Shown here: piece after piece, positions 14,131-23,428 of the stretch
Position numbering within the stretch: position 1 is the stretch's first letter
Layout: every line of letters starts with the position of its first letter
DNA from: Mycobacteriaceae bacterium 1482268.1
Lineage (GTDB): Bacteria; Actinomycetota; Actinomycetes; Mycobacteriales; Mycobacteriaceae
Direction of reading: 5' to 3'
Assembly: GCA_001665255.1 (NCBI GenBank)
Contig: LZSH01000437.1
Location: 1 to 38,532 of the forward strand
Length of the DNA: 38,532 nt
Made by a program: the position numbers and the translations under genes
Notes under the pieces: generated by a model
The model's database searches: none
Told to the model about the DNA's origin: nothing
The model's input: only the letters and a program-made list of their open reading frames with translations

Positions 14131-14778
14131 GTGACGACCGTCAGCCATCCCCGCATCGCCCGAGGTCGCCGCGGCAGCCGACCCTCCGGGGACGACCGTG
14201 AGCTGGCGATTCTCGAAACCGCGAAACGGTTGCTGGACGAGCGATCCCTCACCGCGATCTCCATCGACGACCTGGCCAAAGGGGCCGGCATCTCGCGGCC
14301 AACCTTCTACTTCTACTTCCCGTCCAAGGACGCCGTGCTCTTCGCTCTGTTCGAGCAGGTGATCAATGAGGCCGACGTCGCATTCCGACGGCACAACGAA
14401 GAGGTGCCGGCCGCCACCGATCCGTACGACATATGTCGCGCGGGCATCAATGTCTTCTTCAGCACCTTGGCCAGGCATCGAGGTGTGGTTCGCGCGGCGC
14501 AGCAAGCCCGGGCCTCCCACCCCGAAGTGAACGAGCTCTTGATGAGATTCATGACGAAGTGGATCGACAGCACGGCCGCCCTGATCGAAATCGGGCGCGC
14601 GCAAGGCAAGGCGTCGGCAACCATGCCCGCCCATGACCTCGCCACGGCGTTGTACCTGATGAACGAACGCGCCCTGTTCGCATCGTTCACCGACGAGCAA
14701 CCGTCGATCCCACCTGAGCGGCTTCTCGACACGCTCGTGCACATCTGGGTCAGCAGTATCTACGGCACCGGGCCGTAA
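14131..14778 (+). CDS. ethR: TetR-family repressor EthR
   Basis: EthR represses ethA. From the GTG at 14131 the product is 215 residues with the family N-terminus R-G-R-R-G-S-R-P-S-G-D-D-R-E-L-A-I-L and the helix-turn-helix I-D-D-L-A-K-G-A-G-I-S-R-P-T-F-Y-F-Y-F-P at about residues 45-64. The C-terminal ligand domain keeps M-N-E-R-x-L-F-A-S-F and L-D-T-L-V-H-I-W-V-S-S-I-Y-G. TAAAGT lies 7 bp before the GTG, so the mRNA is probably leaderless. The in-frame ATG at 14098 falls inside the operator and is unlikely. Confidence 0.95.
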   Translation: MTTVSHPRIARGRRGSRPSGDDRELAILETAKRLLDERSLTAISIDDLAKGAGISRPTFYFYFPSKDAVLFALFEQVINEADVAFRRHNEEVPAATDPYDICRAGINVFFSTLARHRGVVRAAQQARASHPEVNELLMRFMTKWIDSTAALIEIGRAQGKASATMPAHDLATALYLMNERALFASFTDEQPSIPPERLLDTLVHIWVSSIYGTGP

Positions 14779-14801
14779 TTGTCGGACACCGATGCGAACA
14801 T

Positions 14802-16010
14802 GTGTTCGTGTCAGGTGCCAACGCCAGCATCCTGCACGCCGATCTCGACTCGTTCTACGCATCAGTCGAGCAGCGTGACGACCCTGCCCTGCGCGGCAGG
14901 CCGGTGATCGTCGGCGGCGGCGTCGTGCTCGCAGCGAGCTACGAGGCGAAGGCATACGGCGTGCGCACCGCGATGGGCGGCCGCCAGGCTCGCCAACTCT
15001 GCCCCCACGCGCTCGTCGTGCCGCCGCGCATGAGTGCGTACTCGGAGGCCAGCGACGCGGTGTTCGAGGTGTTCCACGACACCACGCCGCTCGTCGAACC
15101 GCTCTCGGTCGACGAGGCCTTTCTCGACGTGTCCGGGCTGCGCCGGGTGTCGGGCACGCCCGTCGAAATTGCCGCGCGCCTCCGAGCCCGGGTCCGCGAC
15201 CGCGTCGGCCTCCCGATCACCGTCGGCATCGCCCGCACCAAGTTCCTCGCCAAGGTGGCCAGCCAGGAGGCCAAACCGGACGGGCTGCTGCTCGTCCCTC
15301 CCGACCGCGAGCTGGCCTTCCTGCATCCCTTGCCGGTGCGCCGACTGTGGGGCGTCGGCGCCAAGACCGCCGAAAAACTGCATGCACACGGCATCGAGAC
15401 TGTCGCCGACGTCGCCGAACTCGGCGAGTCGACGCTCGCCGCGATGGTCGGCGGCGCGATGGGTCGTCAGCTGTTTGCGTTGTCCCGCAACCTCGATCGC
15501 CGTCGTGTGGTCACTGGGGTGCGCCGCCGCTCGGTCGGCGCCCAGCGTGCCCTCGGCCGCCGAGGGAACACCATGTCCGCCGCTGAGGTCGACGCCGTCG
15601 TGATCAACCTGATCGACCGGATCACCCGCCGGATGCGCAGGGCGGGACGAACGGGCCGAACGGTGGTGTTGCGGTTGCGGTTCGACGACTTCGGCCGCGC
15701 CACCCGGTCCCACACCATGCCGCGGGCCACGGCGTCGACCGACGCCATCCTGGCCGCCGCCCGTGACCTCGTGGCCGCCGCCGCCCCGCTGATCGCCGAC
15801 CGGGGGCTGACTCTGGTGGGATTCGCGGTGTCCAACATCGACCGCCAGGGCGCCCAACAGTTGGAGCTGCCGTTCGAGGAACACGCCGACACGGTCGCGC
15901 TCGACGACGCCGTCGACGAAGTCCGGAAGCGGTACGGCAACTCGGCGGTCACCCGCGGCGTCCTCGTCGGCCGGGACCCGGGTCTGGAGATGCCGCACCT
16001 CCCCGACTGA
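14802..16010 (+). CDS. dinB: DNA polymerase IV (Y family)
   Basis: The 402-residue product is a translesion polymerase. Catalytic blocks are L-H-A-D-L-D-S-F-Y-A-S-V-E near residue 11 (first Asp and steric gate region) and S-V-D-E-A-F-L-D-V-S-G near 102 (Asp-Glu pair). Helix-hairpin-helix thumb residues (V-G-A-K-T-A-E-K-L) lie near 186, and the C-terminal Q-L-E-L-P-F resembles a beta-clamp-binding peptide. Its place next to ethR recalls the M. smegmatis paralogue called DinB3, absent from M. tuberculosis; that link is from memory. GTG at 14808 is an alternative start. Confidence 0.92.
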   Translation: MFVSGANASILHADLDSFYASVEQRDDPALRGRPVIVGGGVVLAASYEAKAYGVRTAMGGRQARQLCPHALVVPPRMSAYSEASDAVFEVFHDTTPLVEPLSVDEAFLDVSGLRRVSGTPVEIAARLRARVRDRVGLPITVGIARTKFLAKVASQEAKPDGLLLVPPDRELAFLHPLPVRRLWGVGAKTAEKLHAHGIETVADVAELGESTLAAMVGGAMGRQLFALSRNLDRRRVVTGVRRRSVGAQRALGRRGNTMSAAEVDAVVINLIDRITRRMRRAGRTGRTVVLRLRFDDFGRATRSHTMPRATASTDAILAAARDLVAAAAPLIADRGLTLVGFAVSNIDRQGAQQLELPFEEHADTVALDDAVDEVRKRYGNSAVTRGVLVGRDPGLEMPHLPD

Positions 16011-16014
16011 CGTG

Positions 16015-16419
16015 CTAGTGGCCGTCGGTGGTGCGCCTGGCGGGAGCTTTCTTGACGGCCGTCTTCTTGGCCTGTTGCTTCTTGGCGGCGGTCTTCTTGG
16101 CCTGTTGCTTCTTGGCGGCGGTCTTCTTCGCCGGTTGCTTCTTGGCGGCGGTCTTCGCCGGTTGCTTCTTGGCGGCGGCCTTCTTCGCCGGTTGCTTCTT
16201 GGCGGCGGCCTTCTTCGCCGGTTGCTTCTTGGCGGCGGCCTTCTTCGTCGGAGTCACCGGCGGTTGCTCCGGTTGACCCAACCCGACTTGCTCGGCCACA
16301 CCCTGCGCTGCCTCGCGAACCCGTCGCACCACCCGGCCGACCGTCGTACCCGCGGCCATAGCCAACCCCGCCGCGCGCAGGCCGAGCGCATCGCCCGCGT
16401 CACCCATTGCCTTTCTCAC
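16015..16419 (-). CDS. Lys/Ala-repeat histone-like protein
   Basis: The product (134 residues from GTG 16419, or 130 from ATG 16407) has a helical N-terminal half without Lys repeats ([13 protein letters not shown]) and a C-terminal half made of about seven decapeptides of the form [10 protein letters not shown]. This resembles histone H1 tails and the tails of mycobacterial HupB and Hns, so DNA binding is a reasonable inference. The stop lies 4 bp from the dinB stop on the opposite strand. The repeat is also visible as DNA (16062-16250). Confidence 0.75.
   Translation of the reverse strand: MRKAMGDAGDALGLRAAGLAMAAGTTVGRVVRRVREAAQGVAEQVGLGQPEQPPVTPTKKAAAKKQPAKKAAAKKQPAKKAAAKKQPAKTAAKKQPAKKTAAKKQQAKKTAAKKQQAKKTAVKKAPARRTTDGH
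16062..16250. repeat. 30-bp tandem repeat coding the Lys/Ala tail
   Basis: Six copies of a unit starting [TC]CTTCTT, plus a 12-bp start of a seventh, lie head to tail: 16062-16091, 16092-16121, 16122-16151, 16152-16178, 16179-16208 and 16209-16238. The fourth copy is 27 bp, lacking one codon. Copies 1-2 and 5-6 are identical within each pair, a sign of recent slippage or unequal exchange. Confidence 0.85.
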
Positions 16420-16535
16420 GGGCGCGGAGTACCCGAATTTGGGGCGACTTCACCGCCGGCGGGAAAAGCGGGATTAGCGCGTTGACGGTGATCTTGATGT
16501 GCCACAGGTTGTGGCGGCGCGATCCGTCATGGCTC

Positions 16536-17540
16536 TCAGGACGCGGTCCAGGCCAACAGGTCGTCCGCCGACCACGTGTTCACGATCCGGTCGACGGGCA
16601 CCTTGGCGTCCAGCGCCCGCTGCGCGCCGTAGCCGAGGAAATCCAGCTGTCCGGGTGCGTGCGAGTCGGTGTCGATCGAGAACAGGCAGCCGATCTCCAG
16701 CGCGAGGTTCAGCAACCGCGTCGGCGGATCACGGCGCTCCGGTCGTGAGTTGATCTCGACCGCGGTGCCGTTGTCCCGGCACGCGGTGAACACCTTTTCC
16801 GCGTCGAACTTCGACTCCGGGCGCATCCCGCGCCCGCCGGTGACCAGCCGGCCCGTGCAATGGCCGAGGACGTCGGTGTACGGGTTCTCGACGGCCTTGA
16901 GCATCCGCCGCGTCATCGCGGGCCTGTCCATCGCCAGCTTGGAGTGCACGCTGGCGACGACGACGTCGAGGCGTTCGAGCAGTTCGGGCTCCTGATCAAG
17001 CGAGCCGTCCTCGAGGATGTCCACTTCGATGCCGGTAAGGATGCGCAATGGCGCGACGGTCTCCCGCAGTTCGTCGATCACATCGAGCTGCTTGCGCAAC
17101 CGGTCCGGGGACAACCCGTTGGCGATCCGCAGCCGAGGCGAGTGATCGGTCAGCGCACAGTACTCGTGGCCCAAATCCCTTGCCGCCAGCATCATTTCCT
17201 CGATCGGCGCCGATCCGTCAGACCAGTTGGAGTGTACGTGCAAATCGCCGCGCAGGGCGGCCCTGATCTCCCCACCACCCAAATCCTTGGCGCTGGAACG
17301 TAATTCGACGAGAATCTCCGGCTCGCGCCCTGACCACGCCTCGGCAATGACCTTGGCCGTCTTGGGCCCGATTCCCGGCAGCGACTGCCAACTGTTCGCG
17401 GTTCCGTGGCGTTCCCGCTCGGCCTCGCTGAGCTCCTCGACGATGTCGGCTGCATTGCGGTAGGCCATCACCCTTCGCGGGTCTTCGCGGGCGCGATCTT
17501 TGTAATACGCGATCTGGCGCAAGGCGAGAACGGGATCCAT
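16536..17540 (-). CDS. PHP-domain metal-dependent phosphoesterase
   Basis: The 334-residue protein joins an N-terminal helical/helix-hairpin-helix part (L-P-G-I-G-P-K-T-A-K-V-I-A at about residues 55-67) to a PHP domain, like the C-terminal part of PolX-type polymerases but without the polymerase core. PHP metal ligands are visible: G-D-L-H-V-H-S-N-W-S-D-G near 98, A-L-T-D-H-S near 131, G-I-E-V-D-I near 168, V-V-A-S-V-H-S near 190, D-V-L-G-H near 218 and D-T-D-S-H near 290. An ATG at 17555 is in frame five codons upstream; 17540 fits the usual MDP start. Likely a DNA-repair or nucleotide phosphoesterase. Confidence 0.88.
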   Translation of the reverse strand: MDPVLALRQIAYYKDRAREDPRRVMAYRNAADIVEELSEAERERHGTANSWQSLPGIGPKTAKVIAEAWSGREPEILVELRSSAKDLGGGEIRAALRGDLHVHSNWSDGSAPIEEMMLAARDLGHEYCALTDHSPRLRIANGLSPDRLRKQLDVIDELRETVAPLRILTGIEVDILEDGSLDQEPELLERLDVVVASVHSKLAMDRPAMTRRMLKAVENPYTDVLGHCTGRLVTGGRGMRPESKFDAEKVFTACRDNGTAVEINSRPERRDPPTRLLNLALEIGCLFSIDTDSHAPGQLDFLGYGAQRALDAKVPVDRIVNTWSADDLLAWTAS

Positions 17541-17559
17541 GACTCCAGTGTGCACGCAC

Positions 17560-18240
17560 TCATCGCCCGCGCAGCGGCTTCGTGGCCCCGTGAACCAGAG
17601 CGCGCACCTGGTCCTCGACGGCGCCGCCCACGAAGAACAGCATCTCGTCGTTGGCCTGCAGCACGTCGTCGGGCTGCGGCAGGATCACGCCGTTGTCGCG
17701 GATGACGATGGCCAAGGCAGTGTTGTCCGGCAGCGGGATGTCGCGCACCGGTTTGCCGACCATCGGATCATCGGCAGGCAGCCGCAGTTTGGCCAAGCTC
17801 ACCTGGCCCTGCCTCAGCTCCATCAGGCTCACCAGATGACCGATGTCGATGGCACCCTCGATCGCGGCCACCAGCGCCCGCGGCGCGGACACCGCGACGT
17901 CGACGCCCCACGCCTCGTTGAACAGCCATTCGTTGCGGGCGTCGTTGACCCTGGCGACCACCCGCGGCACCCCGAACTCCGTCTTGGCCAACAACGAGGT
18001 CGTGAGGTTCACCTTGTCGTCGCCGGTGGCCGCGATGACGACGTCGCACCGATGCATCTCGGCGTCCTCCAGCGACGAGAGCTCGCACGCGTCGGCCAGC
18101 ATCCAGTCCGCAGTCGGCACCGTCAGCGGTTCGTAGTGGCGGACATTGTTCTCGATCAACAGGATCTTGTGGCCGTAGGCGAGCAATTCCATCGCGACGG
18201 ACCGACCGATGGCACCCGCGCCCGCGATGGCGATGCGCAT
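17560..18240 (-). CDS. TrkA-type potassium regulatory protein (RCK domains)
   Basis: The 226-residue cytoplasmic protein has an RCK-N Rossmann fold (M-R-I-A-I-A-G-A-G-A-I-G-R-S-V at 1-15, with Glu after beta 2 in L-L-I-E-N-N for NAD binding) and an RCK-C domain from about residue 140 (K-L-R-L-P-A-D-D-P-M-V-G-K-P-V). Such subunits gate K+ uptake systems or antiporters. ATG 18318 would add 26 polar residues before the fold; I prefer 18240 because the family starts at the Rossmann strand. The gene is divergent from a CPA antiporter, a likely functional partner. Confidence 0.85.
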   Translation of the reverse strand: MRIAIAGAGAIGRSVAMELLAYGHKILLIENNVRHYEPLTVPTADWMLADACELSSLEDAEMHRCDVVIAATGDDKVNLTTSLLAKTEFGVPRVVARVNDARNEWLFNEAWGVDVAVSAPRALVAAIEGAIDIGHLVSLMELRQGQVSLAKLRLPADDPMVGKPVRDIPLPDNTALAIVIRDNGVILPQPDDVLQANDEMLFFVGGAVEDQVRALVHGATKPLRGR

Positions 18241-18349
18241 GGTCGCAGGCTCGTCGGCGGGTTTCGCCGAGTCCTCGGAGCGCCGCCTGATTCGGAACAC
18301 AACGTCATACTGACCCATGCGCGGCGCTACTGGTTAACTGCGGGATGAC

Positions 18350-19846
18350 ATGACTATGCAGCAGCTCTACCTGGTGCTGCTGGCCGGTGGGCTCGTTTTG
18401 TTGGCCAGCATTGTCGCCACGCGCGCGACCACCACGGTCGGATTACCGAGCCTGCTGTTATTCCTCGGCGTCGGCGTTGTCGTCGGCGAAGACGGGTTGG
18501 GTCTGCACTTCGACAATTATCTGCTGGCCGATCACCTCGGCACGGTGGCACTGGCCATCATCCTCATCGAGGGCGGCCTCACGACCCGGTTCTCCGACAT
18601 CCGGCGCGTGCTCGCGCCCGCCGGCATGCTGGCCACGCTAGGGGTGGGCGTCAGCATGGTGATCACCGCAGCGGGCGCACATCTGCTGCTGGGGATGGAT
18701 TGGCAACTCGCGCTGCTCCTCGGCGCGATCGTGTCCTCCACCGACGCGGCAGCGGTGTTCTCGGTGCTGCGGATCGTGCCGCTGCCTAGGCGGCTGGCCG
18801 GAATGCTCGAAGCCGAGTCCGGCTTCAACGACGCGCCCGCCGTCATCCTCGTGCTGATGTTCTCGACGACGCCGCTGGAACTGTCGCCGCTCCATGCAGT
18901 CGGTCAACTGGTCTACGAGCTGGGCGTGGGCGCAGCGATCGGGCTCGGTTGCGGGGTGCTCGGCTCGATCGCGTTGCGCCGCATCGCGCTTCCGGCGTCA
19001 GGGCTCTATCCGCTCGCGAATTTCGGGCTCGGCATGGTCGCCTTCGCAGCGGCGGGCAGCGCCCACGCGAGTGGCTTCCTGGCTGCTTATCTGGCCGCCG
19101 TTGTGCTCGCCAACTCCGGCCTGCCGCACCGCTCGGCCACGCGGTCGTTCGCCGAAGGTCTGGGTTGGCTCGCCCAGATCGGGCTGTTCGTGCTGCTCGG
19201 CCTGCTGGTCGATCCGAGCGACCTCGGCCGCGACCTCGTGCCCGCGATCGCCATCGGGCTGGTGCTGCTGCTGATCGCGAGGCCCGCGTCGGTTCTCATC
19301 TCGCTCGCCGGGTTCCGCGTGCCATGGAAGGAGCAGGTCTTCCTGTCGTGGGCCGGCCTTCGCGGCGCGGTGCCGATCGTGCTGGCGACGTTCCCGATCG
19401 TCGAGGGCGTCGACGGCAGCATCCGGCTGCTCAACATCGTCTTCGTCCTGGTGGTGGTCTTCACCCTGGTGCAGGGACCCAGCCTGCGCCTGCTCGCCCA
19501 CCGGCTGGGGCTGATCTCACGCGAAGCGACCCGGGAGATCCAGGTCGAAGCGGCGCCGCTGGACGTGTTGGAGGCGGAGCTGCTGACGATGAGGGTGCAG
19601 TCGCCGTCGCGGTTGCACGGCGTCACCGTCCTCGAACTGCGGCTGCCCGACCCCAGCGTCATCACCCTGATCATCCGCGACGGCCACACGTTCGTCCCGC
19701 AGCCCCAAACCCGCATCGCGGCCGGCGACGAGCTGCTGATCGTCACCACGCCGAAGACCCGCACGGCCGCAGAGCGCAGGCTGCGCGCCGTCAGCCGACG
19801 CGGCAAACTTGCGTACTGGTTCGACGAGTACGGCGAACCCGACTGA
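18350..19846 (+). CDS. CPA1-type cation/proton antiporter with TrkA-C domain
   Basis: The 498-residue protein has about twelve membrane helices over residues 1-390 and a soluble C-terminal domain (about 400-498). The ion-path motifs S-S-T-D-A-A-A-V-F near 127 and E-S-G-F-N-D-A-P-A-V near 154 (Asn-Asp pair) place it with electroneutral CPA antiporters of the NhaP2 (K+/H+) type. The C-terminal part fits TrkA-C (G-V-T-V-L-E-L-R-L-P; I-A-A-G-D-E-L-L-I-V). Divergence from the RCK gene suggests a K+/pH homeostasis module. Confidence 0.9.
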   Translation: MTMQQLYLVLLAGGLVLLASIVATRATTTVGLPSLLLFLGVGVVVGEDGLGLHFDNYLLADHLGTVALAIILIEGGLTTRFSDIRRVLAPAGMLATLGVGVSMVITAAGAHLLLGMDWQLALLLGAIVSSTDAAAVFSVLRIVPLPRRLAGMLEAESGFNDAPAVILVLMFSTTPLELSPLHAVGQLVYELGVGAAIGLGCGVLGSIALRRIALPASGLYPLANFGLGMVAFAAAGSAHASGFLAAYLAAVVLANSGLPHRSATRSFAEGLGWLAQIGLFVLLGLLVDPSDLGRDLVPAIAIGLVLLLIARPASVLISLAGFRVPWKEQVFLSWAGLRGAVPIVLATFPIVEGVDGSIRLLNIVFVLVVVFTLVQGPSLRLLAHRLGLISREATREIQVEAAPLDVLEAELLTMRVQSPSRLHGVTVLELRLPDPSVITLIIRDGHTFVPQPQTRIAAGDELLIVTTPKTRTAAERRLRAVSRRGKLAYWFDEYGEPD

Positions 19847-19884
19847 CAGCGCGCACCCAGGAAACCGGGACTAGGCTCGATCCA

Positions 19885-20742
19885 GTGCGATTCGCCTTCA
19901 AGACATCCCCGCAGAACACCACGTGGCACGAGATGCTCGCCGTCTGGCAGGCCGCCGACGACATCGACGTCTTCGAGTCCGGTTGGACCTTCGACCACTT
20001 CTATCCGATCTTCTCCGACTCCACCGGTCCGTGCCTCGAAGGCTGGACCACGCTGACGGCGCTGGCGCAGGCCACCAAGCGGTTACGCGTCGGAGTGCTG
20101 GTCACCGGCATCCATTACCGCCATCCCGCCGTGCTGGCAAATATGGCTTCGGCGCTGGACATCATCTCCAACGGCCGTCTCGAGCTGGGTATCGGCGCGG
20201 GCTGGAACGAGGAGGAGTCGGGCGCATACGGAATCGAACTCGGCTCGATCAGAGAACGGTTCGACCGTTTCGAGGAAGCGTGCGAGGTGCTCACCAGCTT
20301 GCTGAGCAAGGAGACGACGACCTTCGACGGCAAGTACTACCAACTCTCCGACGCGCGCAACGAGCCCAAGGGCCCGCAGCAGCCGCACCCGCCGATCTGC
20401 ATCGGGGGCAGCGGCGAGAAGCGCACGCTGCCGCTGACCGCGAAGTATGCCGACCACTGGAACTTCGTCGGTGGGCCCCCGGAGGAATTCGCGCGCAAGC
20501 GTGACGTGCTGGCCGCCCGGTGTGCAGACATCGGACGCGACCCGAAGGAGATCACGTTGTCGGCGCATGTGCGGCTGGATCCCGACCTGGATTACGGGAA
20601 GGCGGTCGCCGAGGCCGGCGCGCTGGGCAACGAGGGACTTGACCTCGCCATCATCTATCTGCCACCGCCGCACGACCCCGCCGTGCTCGAGCCGCTGGCC
20701 GAAGTGATCAGGGATTCTGGCCTGACTAGCAAATTCAACTGA
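19885..20742 (+). CDS. LLM-class F420-dependent oxidoreductase
   Basis: The 285-residue protein is a luciferase-like TIM barrel. Typical elements are V-R-F-A-F-K-T at the first strand, S-G-W-T-F-D-H-F-Y-P near residue 34, G-V-L-V-T-G-I-H-Y-R-H-P near 72, and the family block G-I-G-A-G-W-N-E-E-E near 107, followed by G-G-S-G-E-K for the cofactor phosphate. Mycobacterial members of this branch mostly use F420. The start is GTG 19885, with TAGGCT 7 bp upstream (leaderless). Substrate unknown. Confidence 0.85.
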   Translation: MRFAFKTSPQNTTWHEMLAVWQAADDIDVFESGWTFDHFYPIFSDSTGPCLEGWTTLTALAQATKRLRVGVLVTGIHYRHPAVLANMASALDIISNGRLELGIGAGWNEEESGAYGIELGSIRERFDRFEEACEVLTSLLSKETTTFDGKYYQLSDARNEPKGPQQPHPPICIGGSGEKRTLPLTAKYADHWNFVGGPPEEFARKRDVLAARCADIGRDPKEITLSAHVRLDPDLDYGKAVAEAGALGNEGLDLAIIYLPPPHDPAVLEPLAEVIRDSGLTSKFN

Positions 20743-21120
20743 CGATAACGATAATATAACGGTCTGGCAAAGGGTTTGTCGCGATGCGGCAAGACGCCGC
20801 GGTCAGATAGCGTTTGCGGTTGCTAGAAGCCGTAACGAACGAGTTCGTCGGCGGTGATCAGGCGCTCGGCCTTCGCCGGGTACTCACGGCACTTAACGGG
20901 GTGGCGGAACAATGACCAGGCGATTCGACTCATCCGTGAGCGGGAGAGTGGGTTGAGGTACACGTCGATCACTCCTGCGGTATAGCAATTGCTGAACCGA
21001 GGCACTACGTTACCGCAGTGCCCTCACCAAGTCATTAAATACCGGAGATCTGGCAAACAGAATTAGGCGCGCCGACTAATAATCTGATGTTTTTATTGTT
21101 ACAGAAGTGACAGATGGTGT
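20743..21120. other. AT-richer gap between oxidoreductase and deacetylase
   Basis: This 378-bp region has visibly lower GC than its surroundings, above all at 20743-20762 and 21035-21120. It carries at most one small minus-strand gene (20823-20963). No repeats or attachment-site pairs were found by eye. It follows the plus-strand oxidoreductase and lies at the 3' side of the minus-strand deacetylase, so it should be a convergent termination zone, but no clear intrinsic terminator is visible. Confidence 0.5.
20823..20963 (-). CDS. Possible small protein (46 aa)
   Basis: GTG at 20963 follows GCAGGAG by about 8 bp and a TATACC -10-like element (20979-20984 on the minus strand), opening a 46-codon frame. 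The product is basic (S-R-I-A-W-S-L-F-R-H-P then K-C-R-E-Y-P-A-K) and ends acidic-aromatic (D-E-L-V-R-Y-G-F). A longer reading from GTG 21005 (60 residues) is possible. No family recognised; kept because start signals and coding region agree in an otherwise empty gap. Confidence 0.35.
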   Translation of the reverse strand: MYLNPLSRSRMSRIAWSLFRHPVKCREYPAKAERLITADELVRYGF

Positions 21121-21912
21121 TTAGCTGGCGTACACATCGTTCAGGGTGACGGTGCGCAACCGGCGTTCGCGGATGAGGTCGACGAGCCGTCCGTAGACGT
21201 GGGTGACCGGCTCGTGATTGAGATGGCCGATCACGATCGAACCCGGCACGAAATACTTCTCCGCCATCTTCACGATCTGCTCCGCCGGCAGCACCACATG
21301 GTCCTCCAACGAACCCGACCACAGGGTGCTCGTGGTGTATCCGAGCTCGCCGCAGACTTTGTCGACGTGAACGTTGTGCGCACCGTACGGCGGCCGGAAG
21401 TAGGGCCTGGCGTCGACGCCGTAGGCCTTCCAGAGGAAGTCGTGGGTATGCCGAAGTTCTTCTGCCACAGCGGTTAACGGCAACTTCGTCAGATCCGGAT
21501 GCGACCAGGTGTGGTTGCCCAGCTGGATCTGTCCGCTGTCGACGAGCGGCCTCAACAGCGCCTGGTTCTCCGTCCACGACCGGTAGGCACCGTTGACGAA
21601 GTACGTCAGCCGCACGCCGGTATCCCTGGCGAACTCGGTGTAGAGCCGCACCACATTGCTGCTGACACCGTCGTCGACGGTCAGCGCCAGTAGGTCACCG
21701 CCGTCGGGCAGGCTGCTCAACATGCCGCCGCCCGGCAGCGCAATCCTCGCTTCGCGCGGGGGCGGCGGCAGCAGCGGGGGCCGTTGTTCGGCGGCGACCG
21801 GGGTGGCCTCGGTGGCTCGCGGCTGCGCGCCCATGGTGCACCGGGTCAGGCCCACCGCCCCGACCGTCACCGCCGAAAGCGCCACCAGAAAGTGCCGCCG
21901 ATCCAGTTGCAT
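21121..21912 (-). CDS. Exported polysaccharide deacetylase (NodB fold)
   Basis: The 263-residue protein belongs to carbohydrate esterase family 4. The N-terminus has twin arginines (D-R-R-H-F-L-V) before a hydrophobic stretch, fitting Tat export; C25 follows L-T-R, which is a poor lipobox. Catalytic motifs are L-T-V-D-D-G near residue 77, H-T-W-S-H-P-D near 134 (zinc histidines) and R-P-P-Y-G near 172. Targets in mycobacteria could be peptidoglycan or other acetylated glycans. It is 57 bp upstream of gltD's stop on the same strand, but not clearly in its operon. Confidence 0.88.
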   Translation of the reverse strand: MQLDRRHFLVALSAVTVGAVGLTRCTMGAQPRATEATPVAAEQRPPLLPPPPREARIALPGGGMLSSLPDGGDLLALTVDDGVSSNVVRLYTEFARDTGVRLTYFVNGAYRSWTENQALLRPLVDSGQIQLGNHTWSHPDLTKLPLTAVAEELRHTHDFLWKAYGVDARPYFRPPYGAHNVHVDKVCGELGYTTSTLWSGSLEDHVVLPAEQIVKMAEKYFVPGSIVIGHLNHEPVTHVYGRLVDLIRERRLRTVTLNDVYAS

Positions 21913-21969
21913 GGCACTTACTGTCTCGCGGGCGAGACGAAATCCCGCTCATTGGCGCGCGTGTCGACC

Positions 21970-23428
21970 TCAGCGCTGCGGGACGGCCGTCGGCTTGATC
22001 GGCGCAGGTAGCGCGGTGTTGCCCATCAGGTACCGGTCGACGCCCGCAGCGGCCGCTCGGCCCTCGGCGATCGCCCACACGATCAGCGACTGACCGCGAC
22101 CCATGTCGCCGGCGACGAAGACACCGGGCACCGAGGTGGCGTAGTCGGCGTTGCGTGCGACGTTTCCGCGGTCGGTCATCTCGACCTTCAGGTCGGTCAG
22201 CAGTCCCTCACGTTCGGGTCCGACGAAGCCCATGGCCAGCAGGACCAGGTCGGCTTCCATCTCGAACTCGGTGCCGTCGACCTTCTCGAACTTTCCGCCG
22301 ACCATCTTGACCTCGTGCCCACGCAGGCCGGTGACCTTGCCGTCGCGGCCGATGAACTCCTCGGTGTTGACGGAGTACACCCGCTCGCCGCCCTCTTCGT
22401 GGGCCGACGACACCCGGAACATCAACGGGTAGACCGGCCACGGCGTGGAATCGGCCCGTGTCTCCGGCGGCCGGGGCATGATCTCGAACTGGTGCACGCT
22501 CTCGCAGCCCTGCCGGTGCACGGTGCCCAGGCAGTCGGCACCGGTGTCGCCGCCGCCGATGATGATGACCTTCTTGCCCTTGGCGTGCAGCGGCGGCAGG
22601 CCCTCGGCGTCGGTCACCGGGTCGCCCTGTTGCACCCGGTTGGCCCACGGCAGGAACTCCATGGCCTGGTGGATGCCGTCGAGGTCGCGGCCGGGGATCG
22701 GCAGATCCCGCCATGCCGTCGCACCGCCGGTCAGCACGACCGCGTCGAACTGGGACCGCAATTCCTCGGCGGTGATGTCCACCCCGACATCGCACCCGGC
22801 GCGGAAGCGGGTGCCTTCGGCTTCCATCTGTTCGAGACGACGGTCGATGTGGCGCTTTTCCATCTTGAACTCGGGGATGCCGTAGCGGAGCAGGCCGCCG
22901 ATCCGATCGGCACGCTCGAAGACCGTGACCGTGTGGCCGGCGCGGGTGAGCTGCTGCGCGGCGGCCAGCCCGGCCGGGCCTGACCCGACCACCGCGACCG
23001 TCTTGCCCGTCAGCTTGTCGGGCGGCAGCGGCACGACCCAGCCCTCGTTGAAGGCGTTGTCGATGATCTCGACCTCGACCTGCTTGATGGTGACCGGATC
23101 CTGGTTGATGCCCAGCACGCAGGAACCCTCACACGGCGCAGGGCACAGCCGGCCGGTGAACTCCGGGAAGTTGTTGGTCGCGTGCAGCCGCTCGATCGCG
23201 TCACGCCAGCGGTCGTTGCGGACCAGGTCGTTCCACTCGGGAATCAGGTTGCCCAACGGACAGCCGTTGTGGCAGAACGGAATACCGCAATCCATGCACC
23301 TGGCGGCCTGCTCGCGCAGCACGTCGTGGGAGAAGTCCTCGTAGACCTCTTTCCAGTCACGCAACCGCAGCGGGACCGGCCGCCGCTGCGGGGTCTCGCG
23401 CTTGGTGTACTTCAGGAAGCCTCTCGGG

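Noticed and set aside
16062..16250. Regular 30-bp repeats considered as a CRISPR array
   Set aside because: Units are contiguous with no spacers and lie in frame with a Lys/Ala protein tail.
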